A stretch of 64,000 nucleotides of DNA from Juglans regia (Eukaryota; Streptophyta; Magnoliopsida; Fagales; Juglandaceae): assembly GCF_001411555.2 (NCBI RefSeq), contig NC_049902.1, positions 14,160,237 to 14,224,236 of the forward strand, read 5' to 3'. The position numbers were made by a program, and so were the translations under genes. This document shows, piece after piece, positions 21,774 to 33,863 of this stretch. A model generated the notes under the pieces. That model saw only the letters and a program-made list of their open reading frames with translations. It did no database searches and was not told the DNA's origin. Every line of letters begins with the position of its first letter. Position 1 is the stretch's first letter.

Positions 21774-24673
21774 TGTAACACCCGGACCCAGGATTGGTAT
21801 AGTTAGACTGTGGTTTTATTTATTTATTTATTTCTTTATTTGGAGATCTATGCCGTTTATTTATTTATTTTATTTTTATTCTCCCTGCATGTTTTATTTT
21901 ATTTTATTTTTTTTTCGTTTCCTTCTCTTTCAGTCTTTTTTTTATTTTTTTTTCGCACGGCTTATTTTTCCATCGCACAGCATGCATACACGCACGCATT
22001 CGTTCACGGCATGCATGCACACACACGTCTCTCTCATCTCTCTAGGGTTTCACCTCACATATATATAGGTGCTTATGTTTTTCCCAAGCAATGAGATTTT
22101 ACCCAACACTGTCGCCGCTAGAAACTCCTCCCCACGCAAACAGCAACCCGTAGCCCTCGACTCAGCACTCGTCAACCTTGCATCCGTAGCCAACCACTAG
22201 TGTGCATGACGAAAACCTAGAATAGCCACTTCTTGTGATTTTTCTCTCCCTCTCCTCTCGGTTTCCCACAGTCATCTTTGCACCTTTCAGCCATCCCCGT
22301 TGCCATCCAACACCCTCACGGAAGCCCAAACGTGTTCGTCACCATTGCTACTCGGTTCGTCCTCCCCTAACCTCCATCTCCATGTAAAACCGACGCCCAG
22401 AACAACCCTCGGAAAACACTTTTGACAGCCACGGGAAACAGCAACCCATGCTTTTACCAAATTAAAATCCTTTGTTTCTCCTCTCAAAAACAGAGCATCA
22501 CCACTAATACAGTTAGTCACCACCGTACATCAAGAAAACTATCGGACCAGCCACAGAATCTGCCGGTTGTCACTTTTCCGTCAGCCTCGAGCCGCCTCAG
22601 TTCCGCCTTGTCCCTCGCGGTGAGTACCTCCCTCGGTTACTCCCTCCTTTCTCTCCGCCCTCTCTCGCTCACTTTTTCCTCTCCTTCTCTAGCGCCCAGC
22701 GCTGCTCAACGGAAGCTTCGCCGCGCTCCTGCTCTTCTGCCACGCCACCGCAATCCCTCCAGTCAGCCCCGTCGCGCCTCACCCTCGATGTGTGCCTCGG
22801 TTTCCCTTGGGTAGCTTCCGCCGTGCATGTTATTCATTTTACGTAGGTTCTATTTTGGTTACTTTTCAAGGAATCAATTGAAATTACCGTAATGCCCTTT
22901 ACTACATATTTTATTAATGGGCTTTTATTTTTATTATGTATTAGTATACTGTTATTTAATTATGATTATAGAAAATTATTTTAACGTGTTATTAAGTAAA
23001 GTTTTTTTTTAAAAGTAAATAATATTGGAGTAATGTTGTTTTTACATTTTAGATATGTTTTAGTCTATTTAATAATAGTTATGGTTTACTTTAAAATATT
23101 TTGGGATAATTATATTATCTAGTATTGAACTTTATAAGTTGTTTTCATTAATAAATAAGTTAGATTTTTAAATGTTTTTAGTCAAAGTTATCAATTGGAC
23201 AGTGGCGATTTTAGAAAAAGATGATAAATTTTAAGGTTATGAAATTTTAGGTTTTGAGAAATTAAGTACGTTATTTTAGAAGTTTAGGATTAATTATCGA
23301 AATAAGTGGTTGATTGGAAATTTAGGGGAATTACTTGATTATTTGATAGGTGACAATTGTTAATTGTTCGACATTTTGAGGAAAATTCTGAAAAGCTAAG
23401 AAGTCCAGGTAAGCGGGGTTCCTATGCTAGACTTTGCATTAAATAAAATGAACTGAGGTCCTTTTTGGAAAATCTGCATGTTTTGTTATGAAAAGAAATT
23501 TGAACTACCTCAGTTATTTGTTCTGCATTACCCATGAGATTCTGTTTAAGAAGAAAATATTTTCTGTCATGACTGGTGTAGACATGAGCTTATTTTTGAC
23601 ATTCTGTTTCTAAACTTTGAAAATGAGAGCGAATATGAAATTTGTGCATAAATTATGTTGTGATATGATTTTGTTCTGTTCCGAAAATTTTTGTTCAGTA
23701 CTCTGTTTGGATAAGACGTGATTTCTGAAAACCTTTGGCATGACTCTCTGATTCTGAATTTGATTCTGTTTCCGTTCTATTCAGTTATGGCCCTGCCACG
23801 GGTGATAATAGTGGCATACGGCATAGCCCAACCACGGGTTATAATAGTGGATACGGCCCAACCACGGGTTGCAATAGTGGATATGGCCCAACCACGGGTT
23901 ATAATAGTGGATACGGCCTAACCACGGGTAATAATAGTGGATACGGCCCTGCCACGGGTTATAGTAGTGGTCTCTGTTTGGAGTGCACACCTTGGTGATA
24001 GAGTGTTTCATGTTCTGCTTGGCTATCCGTAGATGCACAACCCTACCACAGGGATTATACATGGCCTCTATTCTGATATGATGTTCTGATGATGATGATG
24101 ATCTTTTATGCTATGCCAAAGAATTTTTTGAATGAAATTATTTCTAAATCTTCGCTTTGATATTTTGATAACATGTTCTGCTTCCGCACTCTGAAAATGA
24201 AAATGTTTTATTCTGCATTCGGATTTCTATAAATGCTCATGTTTATACATTGGTATATGTTCTCTGCTTACTGAGTTGTTGATAACTCACCCCTTATCTC
24301 CCTGTATTTTTCATATAATTTTGATGGTTCAGTTGGAGAGCAAGAGTAGGAAGTTTTAGCAATGCGTGATGATCGAAGTGGAATAAGTACCTGAGAGTAC
24401 AAGTGCTTATTTGAGAGTCGTTGTTAGTAAACTGATTTTATTTTTTCAGTTATTTTTTATCTGATGAGTTAAGGATAATTTCGAGTTTTGGAGAGTTTTT
24501 AATTTATGTTATTGAGGTTTTGTTTATTGTTCCCATGGAGGAACTTAGATATTTGGTATAATTAATTGGATTAATGTTTTATGGAATTTTTTTGGACTTT
24601 ATAGTTGTATTATTTAAGTTGATTTTAAGTATTAAGAGTTAACTCTCCGAACCTTCGGGACCGGGGTGTTACA
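21774..24673 (+). mobile_element. Solo LTR F (2.9 kb)
   Basis: TGTAACACCCGGACC ... GGGACCGGGGTGTTACA, with inverted ends, is flanked by cgcaa (21769-21773) and cgcag (24674-24678), a 5-bp duplication with one change. Excision rejoins the integrase frame exactly. The interior has a pyrimidine/GC-rich leader-like zone (22080-22800), an AT-rich zone, a 30-bp minisatellite (23786-23975) and, near the 3' end, ctgagttgttgataactcac. The last block is shared in reverse with LTR J at 63365-63395. There are no coding domains, so it is a solo LTR. Confidence 0.92.
23786..23975. repeat. 30-bp minisatellite in LTR F
   Basis: About six head-to-tail copies of a 30-bp unit of the type ggcccaaccacgggttataa followed by tagtggatac lie here. 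The outer copies are diverged. Because 30 is a multiple of three, open frames appear on both strands (AQPRVIIVDT repeats on plus, NPWLGRIHYY on minus). These are artefacts of the period. Confidence 0.9.
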
Positions 24674-24678
24674 CGCAG

Positions 24679-25256
24679 TGTCTGACTTATCAACAAGTCA
24701 AAGTAGAGCATCAGAGACCTCAGGTATACTTTAGTCACTTCTTATACCAGTGTGGACTTTGGATGAGATCAGGATGGACTATGTTTCTGGGTTTTCGAAA
24801 GCACTAGAAGGTCAGGATGCGACATGGGTGATTGTTGATCGACTCTCAAAATCAACTCATTTTATTCCTATTCAGATTATGTACTCTGTGGATAGATTGG
24901 CAGAGTTGTATGTTAGAGAGATGGTTAGATTACACTGGATACCATCTAAGATCATCTTTGACAAAGATACCTGGTTCACTTTAGCCTTTTGGAGGAAGGT
25001 ACAAAAGTTGGGAACTCAACTAACTTACAACATAGCATTCCACTCTCGGACAGATGGTCAATCGGAGAGGAGAATTCAGATCCTAGAATATATGCTTAGA
25101 CCATGCGTAATGGAGTTTAAAGGTAGTTGGATTAAGTATTTATCCCTTATTGGGTTCACATATAACAACAATTACCAAGAAAGTATTCAAGCAGCAATGT
25201 ATGAAGTTCTCTACAGATGCAAGTGTAGGTCACCCCTCAATTGGGATGAAGTCGGA
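24679..25256 (+). pseudogene. gypsy integrase catalytic core, C-terminally truncated
   Basis: It begins CLTYQQVKVEHQRPQ and runs through the core: MDYVSGFSKALEGQDATW, VIVDRLSKSTHFIPIQ, a second aspartate in IIFDKDTWFTLAFWRK, and the glutamate in FHSRTDGQSERRIQILEYML. All three DD35E residues are therefore present. It ends at YRCKCRSPLNWDEVG. There the usual continuation (integrase C-terminal domain and, in chromoviruses, a chromodomain) is lost and LTR-like sequence begins. A frameshift near 24745 separates the first part. Stops are fewer here than in RT. Confidence 0.9.
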
Positions 25257-25891
25257 GTGCGGTTCATCCCATCTATTTATCTCTTCTTCGTCTGTGATCT
25301 CAAACACTAAAAATTCTTGCAACAAACTTACTCCCACAATGCGACCTTTCCTCACATCTTTGGCAGCAAACCAACGCACCAAACCACAAATTCCGTTGTC
25401 AAACACCCACACAACAAACAGAGGCAATACAATAGAACTATACACACAAACCCTATTTTCCAGTCAAGCCATCACGCCATTCATCTCCGCCATTTCCTTT
25501 CTGTCATTCCTCCCGATTTTCAGCATTGAAGGCTTCCTTTAACCACTACGTCCTCCATAAACAACATCCATCTGTTGCCTTTGTGCCCCATCCTTCTCTA
25601 AGTTGCTACCACCATTATTCAGGCCACTCAGAACCATCATTGCTCGGCATCCCACTCTTCCTGTAAACCATGCACGCCCTCCCTTTTACTGTCTCCACCA
25701 TTTTTTTCCTCAACCAAACGATGATAAAAACTTGATCTTTGTTCCATCAGAAGCTGCCGCAGTCTTTGAAGTCAGCCTGGCCACTTGGATCCGCCATTGC
25801 AAGGCACCCCTTTTTCTTTTGCGGTAAGCCCATAACGACTTACTCTCTCTCTACTCCTTGTGTTCTCTGTAACCACCACCGAGACTAACTC

Positions 25892-25925
<34 letters not shown>

Positions 25926-26141
25926 GGGTACCTTAGCCATTCTCCGGGCCTCCTCCAGTCACATTGCCATGGATCTTCACCCAGATCCATTGTTGTGAGT
26001 CTTTTCTCTCACGGTGAGCCTGGTGATATCTCTCTGTTGCAGCCTCCATTGTTTTCAATGCAATATTTGTGCCTTTTTGCTTTCCTTTTTGGTACATGCC
26101 ATTCAATGTATAATTACTAAAATTGCCATCTTGCCGTGTAG
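25257..26141 (+). repeat. gypsy 3' LTR, piece 1
   Basis: From about 25437 it matches the left LTR (7195 onward). The first 180 bp have no counterpart in the window. TGTGATCT at about 25292 is a possible LTR start, since it nearly inverts the other end ATTACA. No polypurine tract precedes it, so the junction with integrase at about 25256 probably reflects a deletion. It holds a CT microsatellite (25890-25925) and ends at the LINE2 target duplication. Confidence 0.65.
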
Positions 26142-26196
26142 TTTTTATTTTTATTTTTTATATATATATCAAAACAAAATTCATTCATAAGAAATA

Positions 26197-27768
26197 TTAT
26201 AGACATTTATCAAGCCATACAGCTTGAGAAATAAAGTTTGGAATACAATCCCACCACATCATTAAACTCTCAACATTACAAGCATATTGGGCGAGCCCAT
26301 GTCCTGCCTCATTGCCTAGTCGATAGACATGTTGAATGGAACATTCTTCAAAGAGCAATAACCCATTTCTGGTTTCCATAAGCAAGTTCCCTAACAATGC
26401 ATCAAATTCAGTTTCTTCTTGCATTTCCTTCACCATCAATATGCAATCACTTTCAACTATTAACATGCTTATGCTCATATTAGCACAAAGTAGAAGGCCT
26501 TAAAAAATAGCAAGCAGTTCAATAGATTCAGGGTCAGCCACTTCAGTTTCAATCTTACTTGCTGCCATAATTATATCACCTCTCTCATCTCTGAGTATAA
26601 CACCAACTCATGCTTTATGAAGGTCTCTAAACATAGCACCATCCACATTTAACTTCAGACATCCAAGAGGGGGAGGCTTACAGTTGAAGTATTCCTTAGT
26701 CTTCAAGTTTGGCAAGGCCTTAATATCAGCAAACATTCTTTGTAAAGATAAGGTATTCTCAATAACATTCATTGGCTCCATACACTCTTTTATTTCTTCT
26801 AGACCAAAAACCCCAAGCAATTAAGAAAAAGACTGTTAAACCTTCAACCATACCACCTTCTTTCACTTTCATTGCAACATCCATTATAGATAGATTTGGC
26901 TCCATATTTCCCATCATAGGCAAATATCTACTCCAATACTCCTTTATTGTAGAACAATACAATAGGGCATGTGGCAGATCTTCTATCCCTACTTTACAAA
27001 AACAACATACCTCTTCAGTAGGTGTTTTCTTCTTGCTTAAGTTGTGTTGGGTGGGGAGACCCTCTTTGCAAGCTCTCTATGCAAACACTTTTACTTTGTT
27101 GGGTACCTTCATCTTCCATATGCTCTTCCATAGAGCTTGCTGTATGTTAGCATTAGAACTTTCTCCTAGTGTTGGACTTTTATCTAATCAATCTATATGC
27201 ACATCGCACACTAAATTTACCATTTTTCTCTTATGACCATGTCCACTTATTAGCCTGCTCACCAGGACAGATAATAATCTTCAAAATATCTTTTGCTACA
27301 TTTGGATTGAATAGAGCTCTTATTTTATCCACCTACCACCATTTTGTGTTCTCATCAATGATACTATCAACAATCTCATCCCTCTGCTCTTCCCTAATAA
27401 TTGTATCTTCCATATATAAAGCTTGATGCGTTGGGATCCAGCTATCTCTCCATATTTTTACCCTCTTTCCATCCTCAATCCTCCATCTACTCCATTGAAT
27501 CAGCCACTTCTTAGCTTCCCAAAGTCCTCTCCAATCATTTGATGGATTATGCCTGAGCCCAGTAGCAAGAAATTGGCCTTTTGGAAAAATATATGGCTTT
27601 ATAGATTCTATGCAACATGGGGTTCTCCTCTAGCAAGATTCTCCATCCTTGTTTATCTAACAAAGTTAGATTGAATGTCCTCAAATCCTTGAAACCTAGG
27701 CCACCTTTTAACTTCGGTTCACACATTTTTTCCCAACTGATCCAGTGAATTATCTTTTCACTCTTTTT
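26197..27768 (-). pseudogene. LINE2 ORF2 C-terminal part: zf-RVT and RNase H
   Basis: Read leftward, this continues from the RT thumb. [18 protein letters not shown] and [20 protein letters not shown] are the conserved connection region, and WLIQWSRWRIEDGKRVKIW, then RDSWIP, follows. A degraded zinc-binding RVT segment comes next. RNase H pieces come last: a TKEYFNCKPPPLGCLKLNVD, then GAMFRD stretch at about 26640-26700 and VESDCILMVKEMQEETEF with HVYRLGNEAGHGLAQYACNV at 26197-26478. This class of plant LINE carries RNase H at the ORF2 end. Many stops are present. Confidence 0.85.
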
Positions 27769-28775
27769 CTAACCCCGCCAAAATCGTGCAATCATAGATT
27801 CCATCTCTAAACACAAACTACTAGGTAGTAGAAAGCAACTCATAGCATAGGTGGGAATAGAAAGTGCTACAGCTTTTATTAGCACTTCCTTTCCACCTTG
27901 AGAAAGCAGTTCTTCCTTCCAGATTTGAAGTTTATGCCAAACCTTATGTTTAATACTTCTCTTAGTGTTGAACACTTCTAACCCCCCACATTTGAAGAAC
28001 GTCCTCTTGCACATCAGGTTTCACATTCTTACTAAAGACCATAGAGGTTTTGTCCATGTTGATCTTCTGGCCAGAGGGCTTCTCATACTTATTGAGCAAC
28101 ACTTGAAGATTTCTGTTGGTCTGAAGGTCTGCTTTGTAAAATACAACACTGCCATCTGCAAAGAGTAGATGATTTACAATAGGAGACCCTCTACATATCT
28201 TAATACCTGACACTGTTTGATCTCTTCCAACTGTTTTCAATAAAGATATCAACCCCCCAGTGCATAAAAGGAATAGATAAGGAGATAAAGGATCCTCTTG
28301 TCGTAGTCCTCTACTAGGAATAATAGGCCCTATTGGATCTCCATTGACCAACATAGATAAAGAAATAGTAGATACACATAACATGATCATATTTATCAAC
28401 TTCTGTTCAAACCCCAAAGCGTTCATCACAGACCTTAAAAACTTACACTTAATGCGATCGTTTGGCTTGCTCATATCCAATTTAAAAGACATGTATCTTT
28501 TTTTCCCTCTTTCTTCTGTTTTAAATAGTGAATAAAGTCGTAGGCTACAAGAACAATATTAGTTATCAAATGGCCATGAACAAAAGCACTTTGAGTATCT
28601 GATGTTATGGCAGGGGGCACATGCTTCAATCTATTAGCAATGACTTTAGAAATCAACTTATAAACAACATTGCATAGACTTATAGGCCCAAAATCAGCCA
28701 CTTTAACAAGATCTTTCTTCTTGAGGATCTGAGTAATAAATGTATGATTGAGAGATGTGGGAAATTCACCTGTGT
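27769..28775 (-). pseudogene. LINE2 reverse transcriptase palm, mutated active site
   Basis: The sequence includes NTGEFPTSLNHTFITQILKK, LVKVADFGPISLCNVVYKLI, SKVIANRLKHVPPAITSDTQ and SAFVHGHLITNIVL, which are canonical fingers and palm motifs. MSFKLDMSKPNDRIKCKFLR follows, where [10 protein letters not shown] is usual. Then come [29 protein letters not shown] and the catalytic motif as LLFADGSVVFYKA: FADD has become FADG. Two frames (28471-28845 and 27962-28492) overlap at a shift. The loss of the catalytic aspartate alone would abolish activity. Confidence 0.9.
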
Positions 28776-29373
28776 TTAAGGCTGTCAATACAGTTGTTGT
28801 GATTGATCTGCTTGATTGAGCTAAATTATTACATATTTTAGACATCTAGAACCCATATTTTTAAATTATTTCATTACATTATTATTGATTTTAGATGGAA
28901 AAATGGTTAAGATGCATAAATCTAAGTTGTGATTTAAATTGATTTATAACATAGTTAATGCTTAATTTTATAACTTGTGATTTATTTGGGCAATATTTCT
29001 TCACATGCACAACACATTTTTGATATTCTATTCTTTCTTTTCATTTTATTTTATTTTTTCTGATTTCTATTTTTATTTATTTATTTTTCTTTCCAAGCCA
29101 AGAAATGCAAAAGCATGAGAAAAGTAAAAAAGGCACCAACTTTCTCTTGGTGTTTGGACAAAAGCAAGGCAAAGTTCTTTTGGTTCTCTCTCAAAATGCA
29201 CACTGGGCAACACACACGGGAAAGGAAAAAGAAAGAAACGATGTACGCCGAATGAAAAAAAAAAAAAAAGGAAAAAAAAGCAAGGGCTTTTTTGGATTTT
29301 GAACTAATAGAGGGCACTGGGGCTTTACACTTTGGTTTTAAGGCTGTCAATACAATTGTTGTTATTGATCTGC
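28776..29373. repeat. 526-bp insertion in LINE2 RT bounded by a 36-bp direct duplication
   Basis: The 36-bp segment at 28776-28811 (starting ttaaggctgtcaatac) recurs at 29338-29373 with two substitutions. Both copies encode the same RT peptide (RSITTTVLTAL). The sequence between is noncoding, AT-rich with an oligo-A run (29255-29280), and unlike LINE sequence. A 36-bp duplication is too long for an LTR element and long for a LINE or SINE target duplication. It may be a template-switch or repair-patch event. I do not recognise the insert. Confidence 0.7.
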
Positions 29374-30660
29374 CCACTATATGCTAGAATGTTTGGAAGA
29401 AGATTGGAGCCATGCCATCAGGTCCAAGTGCCTTTGAGGGATGCATTTGCTTTAGTGCTTTAGTTACCTCTTTCTCAGTGTAAGTCCTTGCTAGCCCTTC
29501 ATTCATTGAGGTAGTCACCCCTCCTTTAAGAGTTTCCAAAAACTCCATAGTACCACATTCACTAGAGGCTGATAATAGTTGCTAAAAATAATCATGAATT
29601 TATCACAAGCTTCCCCCTCCTGCCAATCTCCAGATTCATCTTGGGGTTTTAAAATTATATTATTTCTTCTTCTATGGGAGGCTTTTGTGTGAAAAGATTT
29701 TGAATTCTGAGCACCTTCCTTTAGCCACAATGCCTTTGAGCCCTGTCTCCACATAATCTCCTCCTTCTCTAACCATTTATGAACCTTTGCTCTAGCAGTT
29801 TTATGATCTTCTCTGGCCTCACAAATAGGGTCTCACTCTTGCACTTTTATGTTGTTTCTGCCCTGTCGAAGTCCTCTTAGGTGAGCTGCCTTGTTCATCT
29901 CACCATCCTCTCGGCTCCTTTCTCTTCTTAGAAAGGGTCTTTGGTTAATTTGTAAACACTTGTGTTGGAGAAATATTACTAATCTGAGAAACCCTCTTCC
30001 ATTTTTGACCCATCAACACATTAGGCTTCTGCATAACTGAAGTCTTTCAGATGTCTTTCTTTAGCTCATGTGATTGAGTCCAAGGCCCATCTTGCTTCAG
30101 TCGTCTTCCCTCATTTCTAGCCTCAATTTTGTTTTATCCATATTTTAATTTCGTAACATCTTTCCTTCTAAAAAATAGCAATCCTTCTCATTCTGTTGAT
30201 TATTCTCTTCCAAGATCTCCTCTGTATTAGGTGAATTTCCTACCATTATTGAAATTCTCTGTTATCTTCGCCCCCGATTTATCCACTATTTGAGATAGTG
30301 TAGTGGAATCTACTCCAATTTCCTTCGATACTGAAGGCTTCCTTTTTCCATTTGCCAGAACGACCACCGGATCGGAGATTTCAACTTTTCATTTCTATTC
30401 TCGCCAATTCCCTCCCCGACCTCCAAAGTTGACTGCTCTCAACCATTGACCATAGGAAAAGCCATTTTCATAGTCATTTGGTGCATGCTTCTAGAGATCA
30501 CACTCCATATGGCCATGTCCAAGTCTTCCATAACAGTAGTAGAAGTTTGGAAGACGTTCATAGGAGAAACGAACAGATAGATTCTCCCAAGCCTAAATTT
30601 ATCATTTTTTTCCTCCCAATAAGGGTTTTGTTATATCAATGTTTACTTGCACACACATGA
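29374..30660 (-). pseudogene. LINE2 ORF1 C-terminus / ORF2 N-terminal remnant
   Basis: Broken frames show SKALWLKEGAQNSKSFHTKA, then SHRRRNNIIL (29515-29754), the usual region before RT. ALKQMHPSKALGPDGMAP follows, the RT entry motif, which ends at the duplication at 29373. Toward 30660 there are only scattered pieces of the ORF1 tail, such as DITKPLLGGKKMINL. The apurinic endonuclease with WNCRGLG-type motifs seen in LINE1 is not visible, so it is probably deleted. Confidence 0.65.
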
Positions 30661-30765
30661 ATTCCCCCTGCCATTTCACCTTTTTCAATGTCCACTTCCT
30701 CCACTTTGCCCAGGGCGTTCCCAATCAACATATGCATTCCTGGCAATGAGAGGTAGGTCATGGAA

Positions 30766-30926
30766 CTAAACCCAAAACATAGCTTCTATAAGTTGTATTT
30801 GATGAATTTGTTGACTTCTTTCAGCCAATTTTAACAACACCAGATGTTTGTCAAATGACCAAGGCCCTTCACGAATAACTCTATCCTTGTCATGGAGATC
30901 TTTGAATTCGATGAGTATTAGAATAG
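30766..30926 (-). pseudogene. LINE2 ORF1, second half of DUF4283 domain
   Basis: The minus strand encodes ILILIEFKDLHDKDRVIREG, then PWSFDKHLVLLKLAERSQQI, then a tail ending EAMFWV. This is the C-terminal half of the DUF4283 domain in ORF1 of plant L1-type LINEs, the nucleic-acid-binding protein. The first half is at 37724-38080, across LTR I. The extra residues upstream of ILIL in the open frame up to 31077 belong to LTR I, not the LINE. Confidence 0.8.
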
Positions 30927-31057
30927 AGTTATGTAACGCTTTTCCTTGTGGTGGGACATTAGAAAAATAGTTTTTGAAAATGAGATGTGCATTACTGACC
31001 CTTTTAAAACCTTTTCCTTTCCTTCCCAAGATATAAAAGATTCTATGTTTTAAATTA

Positions 31058-31264
31058 GGCCTCGTTTGGTTACACAATTTAAATGAGATGAGATGAGATG
31101 AGATGTTTTGTTGAAAGTTGAATAAAATATTGTTATAATATTATTTTTGTTTTGAGATTTGAAAAGTTGAATTGTTTATTATATTTTGTATTGAAATTTG
31201 AAAAAGTTATAATGATTATATGAGATGAGATAAGATAGTTAGATATTGTGTAACCAAACCAGCC
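31058..31264. mobile_element. 207-bp MITE in LTR I
   Basis: The ends are ggcctcgtttggttacacaa and, inverted, attgtgtaaccaaaccagcc. The interior is a palindrome-like arrangement of gatgagatgagatgagatg, gttgaataaaatattgtt and their inverted counterparts, ending with tatgagatgagataagatag. It has no coding capacity. This looks like a hAT- or Harbinger-type MITE. I could not identify a target duplication, so the superfamily is open. MITEs of this look are, to my recollection, abundant in Fagales. Confidence 0.75.
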
Positions 31265-33863
31265 AAAATATACTCTATAAATCTAAGAGAGAGTTTTGCT
31301 GCAAAAATCATTAAATTAAAATTAAAAATCCTTTTACAAAAATACTCTTTCATACGTTACATAAAACTTGCCTAGGCTTTTGTCACCTTTCCTTTGGCTC
31401 ATGTCTATCCTGACGGTTCTTCCTCATTTTGTCCCTCTAAAGAAGAGGGACATACATAAAAATTAAAGTGTGTCGAACACTCAGTAAGTATTACATCATA
31501 CAGTAAAAATATGCTAATATAGGTTTTCTATCATGCATTCATCATTTCTCTACATACTTTACATTAATATTCATTTCATTTGAAAACAATACAAGGTGGG
31601 GTTTTTCTTTAAAAGGTGTTTTCATTTCATAAAACATTTCAACACCTTGTACATTCATTCATAAGAAAACTAAAAACCATTCATACATTCATATAATCTT
31701 TTTACTTTTCCTTTGGTCGGTACACACTGTTGCACCCTGTGTGTTGGGGTTAGTGGTCTTTTGGACCCAGATTCCGCCCGTGGCCATAGGTTGGGAATCT
31801 CTTTCTGTCAGGGGGTAGCACTGGTTGCATTGCCAGTACTACTTATCCAGCAGTACAATCTACCCAGGCCATTGGTACCATCATTCATTCATTCAGTCAT
31901 GGTCATTACATATTTTCATACATTAAATCATTCATTTCCTTTCCGTTCATCCGTTCCTTTCAATCCTTTCCTTTTCATTCCTTTCATTCATCAGTCCATT
32001 TCATTTCATAGACATCATTTCATAGCATTCTTTAAACATCCTTTCATAGCATCATTTAAAATCCATTTCATAGCCTCATTTAAAATATACTTTTATAGCA
32101 TCATTTAAATACACTTTCATCGCATCACTTAAACATCATTTAAAAGTATCAAGCATAAATCTCAATATTTCATTTAATGGAAAATAAAGATAATAACTAC
32201 TACATATAGCATGCATTCACATGCATACAACTATTACTTTGGGTGCATAAATAGGGGCTGCCAAAAAAGGCATTTACATACATATACCTTTTAAACCTTA
32301 ATACTTAGCATACTTTCATAAAACATCATTTCATTTCATTTCATAAAGCATCATAAAGAGAAACATTTCTTTTTCATTTCATATCATTTAGAAAAATCTA
32401 AAAGTGTATGAACATAATACTTATCTAGACTCCATGCTATATTCATTGCATGCAGTCTATTCATGTGCATGTCAGATGGCAACCTACATGTATACATAAC
32501 CTTAACATCATTCCCTATTCAAGTGCATAAGTAACTAAATTTAGAAAATACATAAACTTCTCTTCACTAGGACTTCCTTCACTTAGACACACTCTACTAT
32601 CCAATTCCATCATTTTTGCTTTCCAATATCACTTTTCTAAATTCTCAAACCCATAGCTTGGGACCCACTTGAGGTCACCTTTTCAACACATAGCATTCTA
32701 CTTGAAGCTCTTATCCTTTAAGTGAACCTCCATGATTCACTTCAAACTTAAGACACACTATCACCTTCATCACACTCTTCTTTCCAAATCATCCATCCCG
32801 ATGCATAACTCAGAACAACCAAGTTATACATCCCAATCCTAGTCAATATATACATCCCTTGTTTCATTCATGCATAACCTAACCAACACTTCACCGTAAT
32901 CCAAACCAATTATAATACAAACCCTTAAACCAACCTTGAGGCTTAAATATTGTGTACTCATGCTTAGGAACAACTATCCATTACATATGGTAAATTTGTC
33001 CGGCATATGCGGCCAACCAAATTACACATGTACCCTACCCCTTTTATTACTTAAGATCAACATACAATCCACTAAAATGTCTGCTTGTATAAACAAGCAA
33101 CATGCACTCGACACTGATCACCAACCCAAACCCATACAATCATCACGCTTCACAGTCTTCCCCAACCTTCACAATCCCAACCACTTCCAAACTATACCAT
33201 GATCCCATCACTTCACATGGCATCCAGCCACTGCACAACTACTCAATCACCTCATTCTTCTCACAGCACAACTCTACATTTAATCCCAACACTTCACAAC
33301 ATCACGCCATACCACTACTATGTCACTACTACACAACTCCGTCACTTCAACCTACTCAGTCACATCACAAACTACCCCAAAACACCGTTCATAGTAATCC
33401 CAACACTTCACCTCACAATCCACACTGCATAACAGCCCCATTACTACACACTTCACAACAACTGCACACTTTACGTATAATCCCATCACTTCAATTACAC
33501 AACTACCACCAACTACTCCATCCACAGCTCACAACACAACACACCGAAACTTCACAATCATAATAAACTATCGAGGGAAAAGAGAGGGAATTATACCATA
33601 CGTCGGGGCAGAAACATCACGTCACTTGTTGTTCGGCAAGGTGATCGTGAGATGTGCTGGTGGTGGCAAGGGCCACAAGGTGGATGAGTAGTGGTGGTCG
33701 TGGGTGGTATGACAAGGTCGTGGTTGACCAGATTGTGAGATAGAGGGGGATAGAGGAGTTGGGCTGAGCTAGGGTAAACGACAATGGCATGGGGTGGCTA
33801 GTGATGGGGGTGTCGTGGGTGGCTATGGTCGCGGCTGGAGGCGGCATGGAAGGTCATGGCAGT

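Noticed and set aside
23718..24062. Repeat proteins on both strands over 23.7-24.06 kb
   Set aside because: They arise from a 30-bp minisatellite whose period is a multiple of three. Both strands are open for the same reason.
31713..32108. 131-codon plus-strand frame ending in ILFHRHHFIAFFKHPF-like text
   Set aside because: It runs antisense to LTR I over cattc/catttcat-type simple repeats. The same block in LTR G (43552-43818 region) has unrelated frames.
33102..33563. 153-codon plus-strand frame rich in His, Pro, Ser, Thr
   Set aside because: It reads against the orientation of LTR I over its tgttgggatt-type repeats and has low complexity. No homologue is recognised.
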